Below are positions 1 through 8,204 of a stretch of DNA of 64,000 nucleotides, piece by piece. The stretch is from TMED27 sp041397865 (GTDB lineage: Bacteria > Pseudomonadota > Alphaproteobacteria > Micavibrionales > Micavibrionaceae). Position 1 is the first letter of the stretch. Every line of letters begins with the position of its first letter. Below the pieces are notes generated by a model. It ran no database searches, had not been told where the DNA came from, and saw only the letters and a program-made list of their open reading frames with translations. Position numbers and translations under genes: made by a program. The stretch covers positions 127,631-191,630 of the forward strand of contig JAWKVT010000003.1 of assembly GCA_041397865.1 (NCBI GenBank), written 5' to 3'.

Positions 1-240
1 CTGAGCCATGGCTTTACGGGTTGCATCATCGCGGCCCGGCAAAAGTTTGAGCGTAATATGCATCAGCGTGTCGGCATCGTTTTCATCACCCGCAATCGTA
101 TAATCCAAAGGGATTGCGCGGGTTTTAATTGCCCCGATATTGACGCTTTCGTGGCTTGCAACGGTTTTGTGCAAAGCGGCCAGAAAATCGGGCGTATCAA
201 GCGCGATATTCGATGAATGTTCAACAATGATATGGGGCAT
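1..240 (-). CDS. 5-carboxymethyl-2-hydroxymuconate isomerase (CHMI) family protein, C-terminus cut off by window edge
   Basis: The first 80 codons are visible; the rest lies beyond base 1. The start MPHIIVEHSSNI matches the CHMI family (tautomerase superfamily, usually 115-130 aa), in which the proline after the initiator Met becomes the N-terminal catalytic base. Known members isomerise 5-carboxymethyl-2-hydroxymuconate in homoprotocatechuate breakdown, but many homologues lie outside such pathways. The ATG at 238-240 is preceded by a purine-rich ribosome site (GGGAAAGGAAACC) that directly abuts a TPP riboswitch, so expression is probably thiamine-controlled. That context makes the textbook aromatic-degradation role doubtful here; a thiamine-related operon continuing to the left is more likely. 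Confidence 0.75.
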   Translation of the reverse strand, partial: MPHIIVEHSSNIALDTPDFLAALHKTVASHESVNIGAIKTRAIPLDYTIAGDENDADTLMHITLKLLPGRDDATRKAMAQ

Positions 241-253
241 TACGGTTTCCTTT

Positions 254-325
254 CCCTTGCGCCGGTATTAACCGGATCAGGTTCGAGGCGTGTTTCTCAG
301 CCACATTCAAGCAGCACCGCCAAGG
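254..325 (-). promoter_or_regulatory. TPP (thi-box) riboswitch
   Basis: Read on the minus strand, the segment has the conserved CTGAGA of the thi box (300-295) and then ACCTGATCCGGTTAATACCGG, the standard pyrophosphate-sensor and P4/P5 region. The outer P1 stem forms between CCTTG at 325-321 and CAAGG at 259-255. The 3' end lies about 13 nt before the ATG of the CHMI-like gene. A purine-rich ribosome site falls in between, so control of translation initiation is the likely mechanism. No U-run typical of a terminator follows. Confidence 0.92.
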
Positions 326-440
326 TTTCATGATGCGCCTACACTCGCACATTCAAAAAAATTGTCAATGCAGGATCTGAGGCGTGCATTGGCCATATTT
401 TTATTGACATAATATTTTTTTAGTTGGTAAGGTGCCAGTC

Positions 441-1616
441 ATGTTTCGCAATGATAGAGATATGAATGCGGCGGCGCTCCCTGTAGAGAACTTCGCACTG
501 GATAAAGAAAGCTTCGCGGCGCGAATGACTGGGGCACTGCCGCATGGAATAGTCAAATCGCCTGAGAATTTCAGTGATCTGGATTTCACGGTTGAAGACC
601 CCATGAATATGAAGGCAGTGGATACGCTGGTTTTTAATGCAGCGATGGATATGCGTAGGTATATGCATCCGGAAGGGACGCTTTATGTTGTTCTCAGCGA
701 GCGGCATGCAAGACCAAGCCATGTTATGACGCAAACGGGATTAGTTGATAATATCACTGATGCGTATGTGTCCGGTGGTCAAGATTCATCTTTACGTTCA
801 GTTTTTGGGATAGAATTGCCCTATAATGATTTGTCATACCATCTCCAAGACGCTTATAATTTATCGATAACCCCGGCACAAAGAAAATTCTTACATCTTC
901 ACGACCCGCTGGGACATATTTTTACCCGTGCCGCTATGGCAAAAAAATATATGGGCGAAATGACTCCCTATACGAGGAATCAACGCTTTGCAGCAATCCT
1001 GCGTAATAAAACACCTCTCGTTCTTATTGATGCAGCACAAAAAGGATACTTTGTATCGTATCTGGATGAATGTGATGAAATGGCCGCAGAAATTGCTGAC
1101 AATCTCTATAAGATTGATTTGGCGTGTGAAGATGTTTTGACTAATACATCGGCTATAGGGCATACACGTGGCGTGGTAATCCGTAATGGCGTGATGGCAA
1201 AGCGTTTAAAAGCGGCGGCGAAAGACGCAGGAATTGTAATTGCTGGGACAGGAATAAATCATCTTGGCAACGAAAGAAAAAGTTTGGGCTTTAAAACCTC
1301 TTTGCCGTATTTTCTGGCCGAAGAAACAGGGCCACACGATCGCATTCTGACCATTTTTCTGGCCAGTGCGCGGGATGGTCTTACACCGGAGAATATCACG
1401 TCGGAAGGTAATCATGATAAAATCACGTCCATGATGGTACGCGGGCTTACTGACACCAAGTATGATGAGGTCAATGAGAAAGACTTCAGCCTTGCGCTTG
1501 GCGCGTCCTACGGACACAATATCCCGCAGCGCTTTTACCCCCCTGATATACCGTCGCCAAGCGATATGTATGAGGAGCTTAAGCACTTGCTTGCGTCTCA
1601 CTCTTGCGCTATTTAG
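441..1616 (+). CDS. Uncharacterised protein with possible TraB/ChaN/erythromycin-esterase-like motifs
   Basis: The protein has 391 residues from the ATG at 441. That start has AAGG eight bases upstream; an in-frame GTG at 432 overlaps this ribosome site and is less likely. I do not recognise a named family. Two segments resemble the TraB/TIKI/ChaN/EreA fold: an E-R-H near residues 87-89 in LYVVLSERHARPSH, and an RN..MA segment near 248 followed by IVIAGTGINHLG at about 267-276. Proteins of that fold are metal-dependent hydrolases or haem-binding proteins. No signal peptide or membrane segment is evident. It runs toward the senC gene with only 6 bases between, so the two are probably co-transcribed. 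The function remains unknown. Confidence 0.6.
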   Translation: MFRNDRDMNAAALPVENFALDKESFAARMTGALPHGIVKSPENFSDLDFTVEDPMNMKAVDTLVFNAAMDMRRYMHPEGTLYVVLSERHARPSHVMTQTGLVDNITDAYVSGGQDSSLRSVFGIELPYNDLSYHLQDAYNLSITPAQRKFLHLHDPLGHIFTRAAMAKKYMGEMTPYTRNQRFAAILRNKTPLVLIDAAQKGYFVSYLDECDEMAAEIADNLYKIDLACEDVLTNTSAIGHTRGVVIRNGVMAKRLKAAAKDAGIVIAGTGINHLGNERKSLGFKTSLPYFLAEETGPHDRILTIFLASARDGLTPENITSEGNHDKITSMMVRGLTDTKYDEVNEKDFSLALGASYGHNIPQRFYPPDIPSPSDMYEELKHLLASHSCAI

Positions 1617-1622
1617 GGTTCC

Positions 1623-2291
1623 ATGAACCCACAGATTAAAAAACGGCTTATCCGTACGTTTGTGCTTTCGCTTGTTGCGCTGGTGGTTGGCGGCGGCGTA
1701 GCGTGGATACAGATTCAAATGCAAAATGCGCGGGTCACAACCAAAGAAGGCAAGGCGATGGAAACCGCCATGCCGATTGCAGGGCTGAATATCGGCGGGC
1801 CGTTTTCGCTGACCAATCATCTGGGCGAGGCGGTGACGGAAAAGAATTACGACGGGCAATACAAGCTGATTTATTTCGGCTTTACCTATTGCCCGGCAAT
1901 TTGCCCGACAGAGCTGCAAAAAATCAGCCGCGTTATGAGTGCGCTGGAGAAAAAGCAGCCTGCAGCGGCAAAAACCGTTCAACCTCTCTTTATCACCGTC
2001 GATCCGGAGCGCGACACGCAGGCGGTGATGAAGGAATATGTAAGCCTGTTCCACCCCAAGCTGGTCGGTTTGACCGGCACGAAGGCGCAGATTGATTTTG
2101 TGAAAAAATCCTACCGCATTTTTGCAACCAAGGTGAAAGATGAAAGCGCGAATGATTACACGGTCGATCACTCATCCTTTATCTATCTTATGGGCCCGGA
2201 TAATACGTTGCTTGGCATGTACCGGGCAAGCGACACGCCCGATGAGATTTATGCCGATTTGTTAAAGCGTCTCGGCCTGCGCGAATCTTAA
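1623..2291 (+). CDS. SCO1/SenC family copper chaperone for cytochrome c oxidase assembly
   Basis: The protein has 222 residues, within the usual SCO length. An N-terminal membrane anchor (about residues 11-30) is followed by a thioredoxin-fold periplasmic domain. The copper-binding CxxxC is visible as C90-P-A-I-C94 in FGFTYCPAICPTEL, and the third ligand is H183 in YTVDHSSFIYL. SCO proteins deliver copper to the CuA site of cytochrome c oxidase subunit II or act as periplasmic thiol reductants. The gene follows the 391-aa protein closely. Its 3' end overlaps the convergent SCP2 gene by 4 bases. No oxidase subunit genes lie nearby in the window. Confidence 0.93.
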   Translation: MNPQIKKRLIRTFVLSLVALVVGGGVAWIQIQMQNARVTTKEGKAMETAMPIAGLNIGGPFSLTNHLGEAVTEKNYDGQYKLIYFGFTYCPAICPTELQKISRVMSALEKKQPAAAKTVQPLFITVDPERDTQAVMKEYVSLFHPKLVGLTGTKAQIDFVKKSYRIFATKVKDESANDYTVDHSSFIYLMGPDNTLLGMYRASDTPDEIYADLLKRLGLRES

Positions 2292-2590
2292 TCCTCGAGA
2301 ATGGCGTTGAGCTTCATGGCCAGTCCCATGGAGCCTTTGACTTTCAGCTTTCCCATCATAAAAGCGATGTTCGGGTCCTGCGTTCCGGCGAGAATGTTTT
2401 TGAATGTCGCCAAAGACGTTTCGAGCGTTACGTCGGCGTCGGCGTCTTCATCGGAAATCACGGGTGGGGATTGCGCTGCGTCGACGAAAATGCGACCTTC
2501 ATCGCCAAAGTCGAATTTGACTTTAGCGTTCAGCCCGGCGGCCATGGTCATTTTTTCTTTTATTTTTGCAGTGATTTCGTCCAAAGACAT
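2288..2590 (-). CDS. SCP2 sterol-binding domain protein
   Basis: The protein has 100 residues starting MSLDEITAKIKEKM. Upstream in-frame codons give a poor N-terminus, and the ATG at 2590 follows an AAGGG-like site, so I chose it. The stretch DADVTLETSLATFKNILAGTQDP followed by GKLKVKGSMGLAMKL is typical of a stand-alone SCP2 domain, which forms a hydrophobic lipid- or acyl-binding tunnel. In alphaproteobacteria such small SCP2 proteins are often linked to fatty-acid metabolism or ubiquinone accessory functions (UbiJ/UbiT-like). The gene is convergent with senC, overlapping by 4 bases. The exact ligand cannot be told from sequence. Confidence 0.85.
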   Translation of the reverse strand: MSLDEITAKIKEKMTMAAGLNAKVKFDFGDEGRIFVDAAQSPPVISDEDADADVTLETSLATFKNILAGTQDPNIAFMMGKLKVKGSMGLAMKLNAILED

Positions 2591-2745
2591 TATTCCGGCC
2601 CTTAAATTATGTTTGCGTGTATCCAAGGATTTTCGATCATCCCCATGCATAAGGCATAGCGGAATTTTTAAAGATTGTCTCCCCCAAAACGGAGTGCTAG
2701 TCTTGGTGGCGCTTACGGATTAATTATATTTTCAGGATTTAAATT

Positions 2746-4395
2746 ATGCATCGCGTTTTGACTTCTCGACGACATTTCAAACTCACGCTTTTAAGCGGTC
2801 TTTTTCTGGGTGCGCTGTCCGCACCGGTCTATGCGGCAAATCCGCCGGAGCCGGAGCTTTATTTCTATCCGGCGCAGGGATGGTCGATCGCGCAAGATCG
2901 CGGTTCATGTTCGATTTCAAGCCGCTTTAATAACAGCTTCGTGCTTGGTTTCAGCGGCGACGACCAGTGGATCGGAGGAATGAGCCTTGATCTTCAGCAG
3001 GATATTCTCGAAGCCGGAAAATCCTATGACGTGACCTTCACCATACCGGGTCTGCAAAGCAAGACATTCAAAGCTTCGGGGAAATCCGCAAGCCTGCTTG
3101 GCGTGGATTTACGAAAGCAAAAAGAATTTTATAAAGCGCTACGCGAATCGGCTGTGCTGGACATGAATATGGAGGGCAATAATTTCCGGTTTTATCTGAC
3201 CGGGTTTGCAAACTCCGCAGCGAATTTTGAGCGCTGCATGGCCGGGGCGGTTATCGAGAATCCGGAGAATAAAGCTGCCAAGATGTTGACGGCGCGTTCG
3301 GAGGAAGAAAGCTTCACGCTCAATGAGTCCATTGCGATGGAAGATGCGGCCCGGGCAAAGACTGCGGCGGTGGTTGAGATTTTACCGGAAAATCCCGCGC
3401 CGGTGATTCAGGAAATCCCGGTTCGTGAAACTGTGAAGGTCGGGGGGCATGTTGTTCCTGGCGAAGAGCGCAGCGCAGCGCAGAATGACGGGGCTATCCT
3501 CGATACGAATGTTCAGGATCTTCTGGACCAGCCCGCAACACAGGACCCTCAGGCGACAGGGCGCAAGCGCCTTTCGGAGCAACTTGCCGAACAAATTGCG
3601 CAAAACCCTTCCTTGATTGACGTTGAAGGCAGATCTGCGCCGGAGCCTTTACAAGCGCGCAAGGCACTGGAGATGCCGCCGGGTATGGAAGGCATGCCGC
3701 TTGTTCCCGATTATGATAGCGGCGCAGGTGCCTCGCAGGCGGCGCAAACGCAGACGGCGGCGGTTGAAGATTTTGCCGCGGTGGACGCAGAAGCGGAGCC
3801 TCCGGCAGAGGCTTTGTTAGCGCCGCTTGAAAAGGATAACGCGGCGGTAGAACCTACCAGCGTAGCACCTGCGGAAACGGCGGTTGTGGCGGAACCGGAG
3901 CCGGAACCTGAAACGATCAGAACATCTTCACCGCCGGTGAAGGTTCACAGACAAGTTACACGGGCCGAAGCCGATTTTACGGCTCTTGAACCTGCCGGGC
4001 CGGGGCCGGGCGTGCAGGAATTGCGCAGGCAGGTGCTTGATCTTGAAGACATGGTCGAAGCGCTGAAGAATGAAAACCGCGCTTTGAATGATGAGCTATC
4101 ATCGGCTTTGAAGGAATCGGAGGATGAGCGTATGAGCATTGCTTCCGAAAACTGGAACCTTGAGCGGGCGACAATGAAGTTTAATGAGGCCGAGCGGCAA
4201 ATTAAGCGGCTTGGGCGCCAGCTTCAGCAGGAGCGTGCGAAGCATAATGCGGAAAAGCGCGAGCTTGAGGCTATGCTTTTTGATCCGCAGGTGACGGATC
4301 AGGCACAGCTTGCGCGGCTGGCGGCGCTTGAGGAAAAGCTGATGAAAGCTGAAAGAGAGCTTGAGAAATATCGCGGGCGCGGCGCGGCAGAGTAA
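2746..4395 (+). CDS. Uncharacterised exported protein with C-terminal coiled coil
   Basis: The protein has 549 residues. A Sec signal peptide is clear: a basic start, a hydrophobic core LTLLSGLFLGAL and a likely cut after APVYA near residue 30. Residues 35-170 form a compact, cysteine-containing domain (WSIAQDRGSCSISSRF, then ERCMAG) that is probably beta-rich. Residues 180-410 are low-complexity, rich in Ala, Glu and Pro, and probably disordered. Residues 425-545 carry long heptad-like Leu/Glu/Lys runs predicted to be a coiled coil. I do not recognise the family. A periplasmic or envelope-spanning structural role is an inference from this architecture. The gene stands alone, with 63 bases to the YdcF-like gene. 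Confidence 0.75.
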   Translation: MHRVLTSRRHFKLTLLSGLFLGALSAPVYAANPPEPELYFYPAQGWSIAQDRGSCSISSRFNNSFVLGFSGDDQWIGGMSLDLQQDILEAGKSYDVTFTIPGLQSKTFKASGKSASLLGVDLRKQKEFYKALRESAVLDMNMEGNNFRFYLTGFANSAANFERCMAGAVIENPENKAAKMLTARSEEESFTLNESIAMEDAARAKTAAVVEILPENPAPVIQEIPVRETVKVGGHVVPGEERSAAQNDGAILDTNVQDLLDQPATQDPQATGRKRLSEQLAEQIAQNPSLIDVEGRSAPEPLQARKALEMPPGMEGMPLVPDYDSGAGASQAAQTQTAAVEDFAAVDAEAEPPAEALLAPLEKDNAAVEPTSVAPAETAVVAEPEPEPETIRTSSPPVKVHRQVTRAEADFTALEPAGPGPGVQELRRQVLDLEDMVEALKNENRALNDELSSALKESEDERMSIASENWNLERATMKFNEAERQIKRLGRQLQQERAKHNAEKRELEAMLFDPQVTDQAQLARLAALEEKLMKAERELEKYRGRGAAE

Positions 4396-4458
4396 GCTTT
4401 TTTCCAAAGCGGTCTTAATTCCCTGTAACGCGGCGGACAACGCGCCGGTTCTGTTTCT

Positions 4459-5121
4459 ATGGCAATTCTTATCCGGCTTGTGCTACAAAACCGGATGGCT
4501 TCGGGGAATCACAATACGGGAACAGGCGCGATGGCGCTGGGGCGCTGGACCCGCCGGGTTTTGGCCGGTGTTTTCAGCCTTGCGGGGGCTGTTACCGCGC
4601 CGTCTATATATTACGGCGCGGAGGCGCAGAGCCCGGAAGACGGTTTTGAGGCCGATGCCGTAGTTGTTTTTTCAGGAGGGCAAGGGCGCGCGGCGCGCGG
4701 CGTTGAGCGGTGGCTTCAGGACAGCCGGGAGCATTCGCGGGTTTTTATTTCCGGGGCGGAAGAGGGGCAAACTCTGGAAGCCGTGATCGGCATGATTTAT
4801 CCGAAAATTTTATCACACCCGGATATTGAAGAAATCGAGCTGGGCACACGCGCGCTCGATACCGTTGGCAATGCGCGGGAAACCGCGCAATGGCTGGCGG
4901 TCAACCCGGATTTGAAAAATATTATCGTTGTTACGTCGGATTACCACCTGCCCAGAGCGCATATGGAGTTGCAACGGGTTTTACCTGAGGGTATTACGGT
5001 GCGGTTTGAAGGGGTTTCCGGCGGGCTGAACCTGAATACGCGCAGCAAGGAAGTTTTGAAAACCTTTGTCAGCGCAATGGGTTATCAGGGGGAAGGCCCG
5101 CATTTACGCGGGCCGGATTAG
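4459..5121 (+). CDS. YdcF-like (DUF218) membrane-anchored protein
   Basis: The protein has up to 220 residues. The start is uncertain: ATGs at 4459, 4495 and 4531 are in frame and none has a strong ribosome site. The one at 4531 gives a signal-anchor-like N-terminus (RVLAGVFSLAGAV). The core has the DUF218 pattern: ADAVVVFSGGQGRAARGVE, a central RALDTVGNARETAQWL, and VVTSDYHLPRAHMELQRVLP. Homologues include E. coli YdcF (which binds S-adenosylmethionine) and SanA/ElyC, which affect envelope integrity and vancomycin resistance. The substrate is unknown. The gene stands alone before ubiH. Confidence 0.82.
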   Translation: MAILIRLVLQNRMASGNHNTGTGAMALGRWTRRVLAGVFSLAGAVTAPSIYYGAEAQSPEDGFEADAVVVFSGGQGRAARGVERWLQDSREHSRVFISGAEEGQTLEAVIGMIYPKILSHPDIEEIELGTRALDTVGNARETAQWLAVNPDLKNIIVVTSDYHLPRAHMELQRVLPEGITVRFEGVSGGLNLNTRSKEVLKTFVSAMGYQGEGPHLRGPD

Positions 5122-5228
5122 GACTTGGCGGTGTAAGCCGGAGATACGCACAGCGCCTCTGATCCTGCCGGGAAAACCAATAGACACGCAAGTTGAATCC
5201 GCGTGATTTTCAGCTATAGTACACCCTC

Positions 5229-6419
5229 ATGAATAAAACATACGATATAGCCATTATCGGCGGCGGATTAGCGGGGTTGTCTCTGGCCTGTCTTTTAGGG
5301 CGGCATGGCCTCAAAATCGCCTGTATCGACGCGGCTGATCCCAAAATAAAACCCAAAGACCTGCGTACCACGGCTGTTTCTTTCGGGTCGCGTAAAGTTC
5401 TGGAGAAGGCCGGGATTTGGGAGAACATTTCTGAGAACTGCCCGATTAACGATATCCAAATTCTCGATGGTTCTTCACCCGTTCTGCTCGAATTTCTCAG
5501 CGGCGAAGTCGAAAACAAAGTGTTTGGCTGGATTGTCGATAACCATCATCTTAAAATCGCTATGATAAAGCGCCTGAAAGCGCTTAAAAATGTTACCCAT
5601 ATAGCCCCGGCCAAAGTCGCAGATTTTGAAATCCATGATACGCACGCCAACGTGCACCTTGAAGGCGGCAAAATCTTTGAAGCGCAGTTGATAATCGGCG
5701 CTGACGGACGTTTTTCATCGGTGCGTGAATTTATGACGCGCCATTACGGTCTGCAAACCCGCCAATGGAGCTACAATCAACGCGCGGTCATTTGCACCGT
5801 TGCGCACGAAAACCCGCATAACAATATCGCTGTTGAGCATTTCTGGCCCGAAGGCCCGTTTGCCATTCTTCCCTTTGCCGATGACAAGGATGGAACGCAC
5901 CGCTCTTCTGTCGTTTTTACGCAGCACGGGCCGGAGAAAAACTCAGCTATGCATATGAGCGATGAGGAATTCGAAGCCGCGCTGGCTGCGCGTTTTCCAA
6001 GCACGTACGGCGATGTAAAGCTTATTGGCCGCCGCGCTGCCTATCCGCTCGGCCTTGTCCATGCCCGTGATTACATCGCCCCGCGCATGGTTTTGGTTGC
6101 CGATGCCGCCCACGGCATCCATCCCATTGCAGGCCAAGGGCTCAATCTGGGTTTCCGCGATCTCGACACGCTTGATGAGCTTATCGGACAGGCGCATAAA
6201 GCGGGCGAAGACATTGCCGCCCCCAAATTGCTGGAAACATACCAGCGCCGCCGCCGCCCCGATAATATGGCTATGGTGGCGATGACAGACGGGCTTAACC
6301 GTTTGTTTTCAAACAATATAATGCCCATGCGTATTTTGAGGCGCAGCGGCCTAAAACTTGTCTCCCGCCTCCGTCCGGCGAAAAATTTTTTCATGAAACA
6401 AGCCATGGGAGACCGCTAA
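5229..6419 (+). CDS. UbiH/UbiF/Coq6-family FAD-dependent monooxygenase
   Basis: The protein has 396 residues, the normal family length. The N-terminal dinucleotide fold has GGGLAG at 11-16. The second FAD motif is LIIGADGRFSSVR (about 155-166), and the C-terminal ribityl-binding motif is ADAAHGIHPIAGQGLNLG (about 291-308), the hallmark of the ubiquinone hydroxylases. These enzymes hydroxylate the aromatic ring of ubiquinone precursors at C1, C5 or C6. Which ring position this one modifies cannot be read from sequence. Only 1 base separates its stop from the patatin gene, so the two form an operon. Confidence 0.9.
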   Translation: MNKTYDIAIIGGGLAGLSLACLLGRHGLKIACIDAADPKIKPKDLRTTAVSFGSRKVLEKAGIWENISENCPINDIQILDGSSPVLLEFLSGEVENKVFGWIVDNHHLKIAMIKRLKALKNVTHIAPAKVADFEIHDTHANVHLEGGKIFEAQLIIGADGRFSSVREFMTRHYGLQTRQWSYNQRAVICTVAHENPHNNIAVEHFWPEGPFAILPFADDKDGTHRSSVVFTQHGPEKNSAMHMSDEEFEAALAARFPSTYGDVKLIGRRAAYPLGLVHARDYIAPRMVLVADAAHGIHPIAGQGLNLGFRDLDTLDELIGQAHKAGEDIAAPKLLETYQRRRRPDNMAMVAMTDGLNRLFSNNIMPMRILRRSGLKLVSRLRPAKNFFMKQAMGDR

Positions 6420-6420
6420 A

Positions 6421-7491
6421 ATGGCGGCCAAGGCCAAAAAGAAAGAGCAAAAGAAAACCATCAACCTCGCCCTGCAAGGCGGCGGTTCGCATGGCGCGTT
6501 CACATGGGGCGTGCTTGATGCGCTGCTCGAAGACGGGCGGCTTGATTTCGAAGGCATAAGCGCCACATCCGCCGGGGCGATGAACGCCGCCGCGCTGGCG
6601 CAAGGCAAAACCGCAGGCGGCAATGAAAAAGCCCGCGAAACGCTTGAGCTGTTCTGGAAAGAAATCTCCGATGCCGGCGCGTTCTATAACCCGCTGGCGC
6701 AAAGCCAGAATGCGTTCACCAAATTCTGGAGTCTTGATTCAAACCCCGCCTACAGCCAGTTTCAGGCATTTTTTGAAAATATGCTTGGCAGCCTCTCCCC
6801 CTACCAGTTCAACCCGCTGAACATTAACCCGCTCAGGGAAGTTCTGAAAAACATTGTCAGCTTTGACGATATCCACGCCTGCGAATGCACAAAACTTTTC
6901 ATCACCGCCACCAATGTCCAGAAAGGCACAGCAAAAATTTTCCAGAACAAGGATATAACGATTGATGTCCTTCTGGCTTCTGCCGGTCTGCCGCTGCTTT
7001 TTCAGGCTGTCGAGATTGGCCGCCATTCATACTGGGACGGCGGCTATATGGGCAACCCGTCCCTCTGGCCGCTTTTTTATGAGGCCGGATGTCGCGATAT
7101 CTTGCTGGTTCACGTCAACCCCATCCGCCGCGACGAAACCCCCAAAGACATCGCCGCTATCGAAAACCGCCTGAACGAAATCACGTTCAATACCGCGCTG
7201 CTCAAGGAACTGCGCGCAATAGATTTTGTCAAACGCCTGATTAATGACGATATGCTCAAAGACGAATATAAAGACCAATATAAGGATATCCTGCTCCACG
7301 CGGTGCGCGCCGACGATGTTATGCACGACTTGCCCGCCAGCAGCAAGTTCGACACGGATTGGAGCTTTTTAACCGATTTGCGCGATTTGGGCCGCGCAGA
7401 AGCGCAAAAATGGCTTAAAGCTCACTATAAGGATATTGGCCGCCGCGCAACCGTTGATATTCAAACCGATTATTTACAGGCAAATGATTGA
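6421..7491 (+). CDS. Patatin-like phospholipase
   Basis: The protein has 356 residues. The oxyanion loop GGGSHGAF (20-27) and the nucleophile elbow ATSAG (Ser50) are present; the usual first Gly of GxSxG is Ala here, which is seen in some members. The catalytic Asp is D206 in the WDGGYMGNPS motif, completing the Ser-Asp dyad. There is no signal peptide, so it is probably cytosolic, like many bacterial patatins that hydrolyse membrane phospholipids or stored lipids. It is co-transcribed with the UbiH homologue (1-base gap). Its last codons overlap the promoter of rpmH. Confidence 0.92.
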   Translation: MAAKAKKKEQKKTINLALQGGGSHGAFTWGVLDALLEDGRLDFEGISATSAGAMNAAALAQGKTAGGNEKARETLELFWKEISDAGAFYNPLAQSQNAFTKFWSLDSNPAYSQFQAFFENMLGSLSPYQFNPLNINPLREVLKNIVSFDDIHACECTKLFITATNVQKGTAKIFQNKDITIDVLLASAGLPLLFQAVEIGRHSYWDGGYMGNPSLWPLFYEAGCRDILLVHVNPIRRDETPKDIAAIENRLNEITFNTALLKELRAIDFVKRLINDDMLKDEYKDQYKDILLHAVRADDVMHDLPASSKFDTDWSFLTDLRDLGRAEAQKWLKAHYKDIGRRATVDIQTDYLQAND

Positions 7492-7517
7492 CATACGCCA
7501 CTAAATAGCGTTATAAA
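7488..7517 (+). promoter_or_regulatory. Sigma-70 promoter of rpmH-rnpA
   Basis: A perfect -35 TTGACA (7488-7493) is followed, 17-18 bases later, by TTATAA/TATAAA (7511-7517). It overlaps the stop codon of the patatin gene and lies about 60 bases before rpmH. This is the best-matching promoter I found in the window, as expected for a ribosomal protein gene. Confidence 0.75.
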
Positions 7518-7577
7518 GCCCGAACTTTGATAAACTACTAGAATTTGAGGCGCCTCTAAAAGCGGCGGAAGATTAAG

Positions 7578-7712
7578 ATGAAACGTACATTTCAGCCCAG
7601 TAACCTGGTTCGCAAGCGCCGCCACGGCTTCCGTGCACGCATGGCGACAAAGAATGGCCGTGCGATTTTGGCCGCCCGCCGCGCAAAGGGCCGTAAGAAA
7701 CTCAGCGCTTAA
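7578..7712 (+). CDS. rpmH: 50S ribosomal protein L34
   Basis: The protein is exactly 44 residues, the standard L34 length, starting MKRTFQPSNLVRKRRHGF and ending GRKKLSA. It is very rich in Arg and Lys, as L34 must be to bind 23S rRNA in the large subunit. It is followed by an intrinsic hairpin and then rnpA, the near-universal bacterial order, in which translation of L34 and RNase P protein is coupled by attenuation. It has its own strong promoter overlapping the end of the patatin gene. Confidence 0.98.
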   Translation: MKRTFQPSNLVRKRRHGFRARMATKNGRAILAARRAKGRKKLSA

Positions 7713-7731
7713 ACACGGCGCAACATTTCAC

Positions 7732-7766
7732 AAAGGCGCTGGCTTCCAAAGCCCCGCGCCTTTTTA
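7732..7766 (+). terminator. Intrinsic terminator/attenuator between rpmH and rnpA
   Basis: GGCGC (7735-7739) pairs with GCGCC (7756-7760), and an inner GGCTT/AAGCC pair extends the stem. A run of five T follows at 7761-7765. Its position, between L34 and RNase P protein, fits partial termination that lowers rnpA expression relative to rpmH. Confidence 0.8.
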
Positions 7767-7794
7767 TATGCCTAAAGTCAAGGTATAGACCGTT

Positions 7795-8157
7795 ATGCAT
7801 GCATCAAAAGAGCAACAAGCCGCCTTAACGAAAATCAAAAAACGGAGCTGTTTCCTAAAAGTTCAGTCAAAAGGCCGTAAATGGGTGTCTCATGGCCTCA
7901 TCGTGCAAACCGCCCCGAATGAAGACAATATCAAGCGTATTGGCTATACGGTCAGCAAACGTGTCGATAAATCCGCCGTAAAGCGCAACCGCATAAAGCG
8001 CCGCCTGCGCGCCGCTGCTGCCGATGTGCTGCCCGAAGGCGCCAAAAACGGGCATGATTATATCCTCGTCGGTCGTCCTCTTACCGCTACGCGGCCTTAC
8101 GAAACCCTCTGTGAAGACCTGCGCTGGTGCCTGCGCAAAATGGGTTTGGAGAAATAA
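7795..8157 (+). CDS. rnpA: Ribonuclease P protein component
   Basis: The protein has 120 residues, basic, with the RNR signature KSAVKRNRIKRRLR (about 60-75) that contacts the P RNA. RnpA assists M1 RNA in removing 5' leaders from precursor tRNAs. The start ATG at 7795 lies after the rpmH terminator. In most bacteria yidD and yidC follow directly on the same strand. Here they lie 4.7 kb further on, on the opposite strand, so the usual cluster has been rearranged. Confidence 0.95.
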   Translation: MHASKEQQAALTKIKKRSCFLKVQSKGRKWVSHGLIVQTAPNEDNIKRIGYTVSKRVDKSAVKRNRIKRRLRAAAADVLPEGAKNGHDYILVGRPLTATRPYETLCEDLRWCLRKMGLEK

Positions 8158-8204
8158 CCAAAACCACGGGCTGCTGCAACCCGCGAAAGAAACGAGTTTT
8201 GCCT

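Noticed and set aside
1206..2171. A 321-codon minus-strand open frame opposite the TraB-like and senC genes
   Set aside because: It is the mirror of two well-supported plus-strand genes, spans their junction and encodes low-quality sequence without recognisable motifs.
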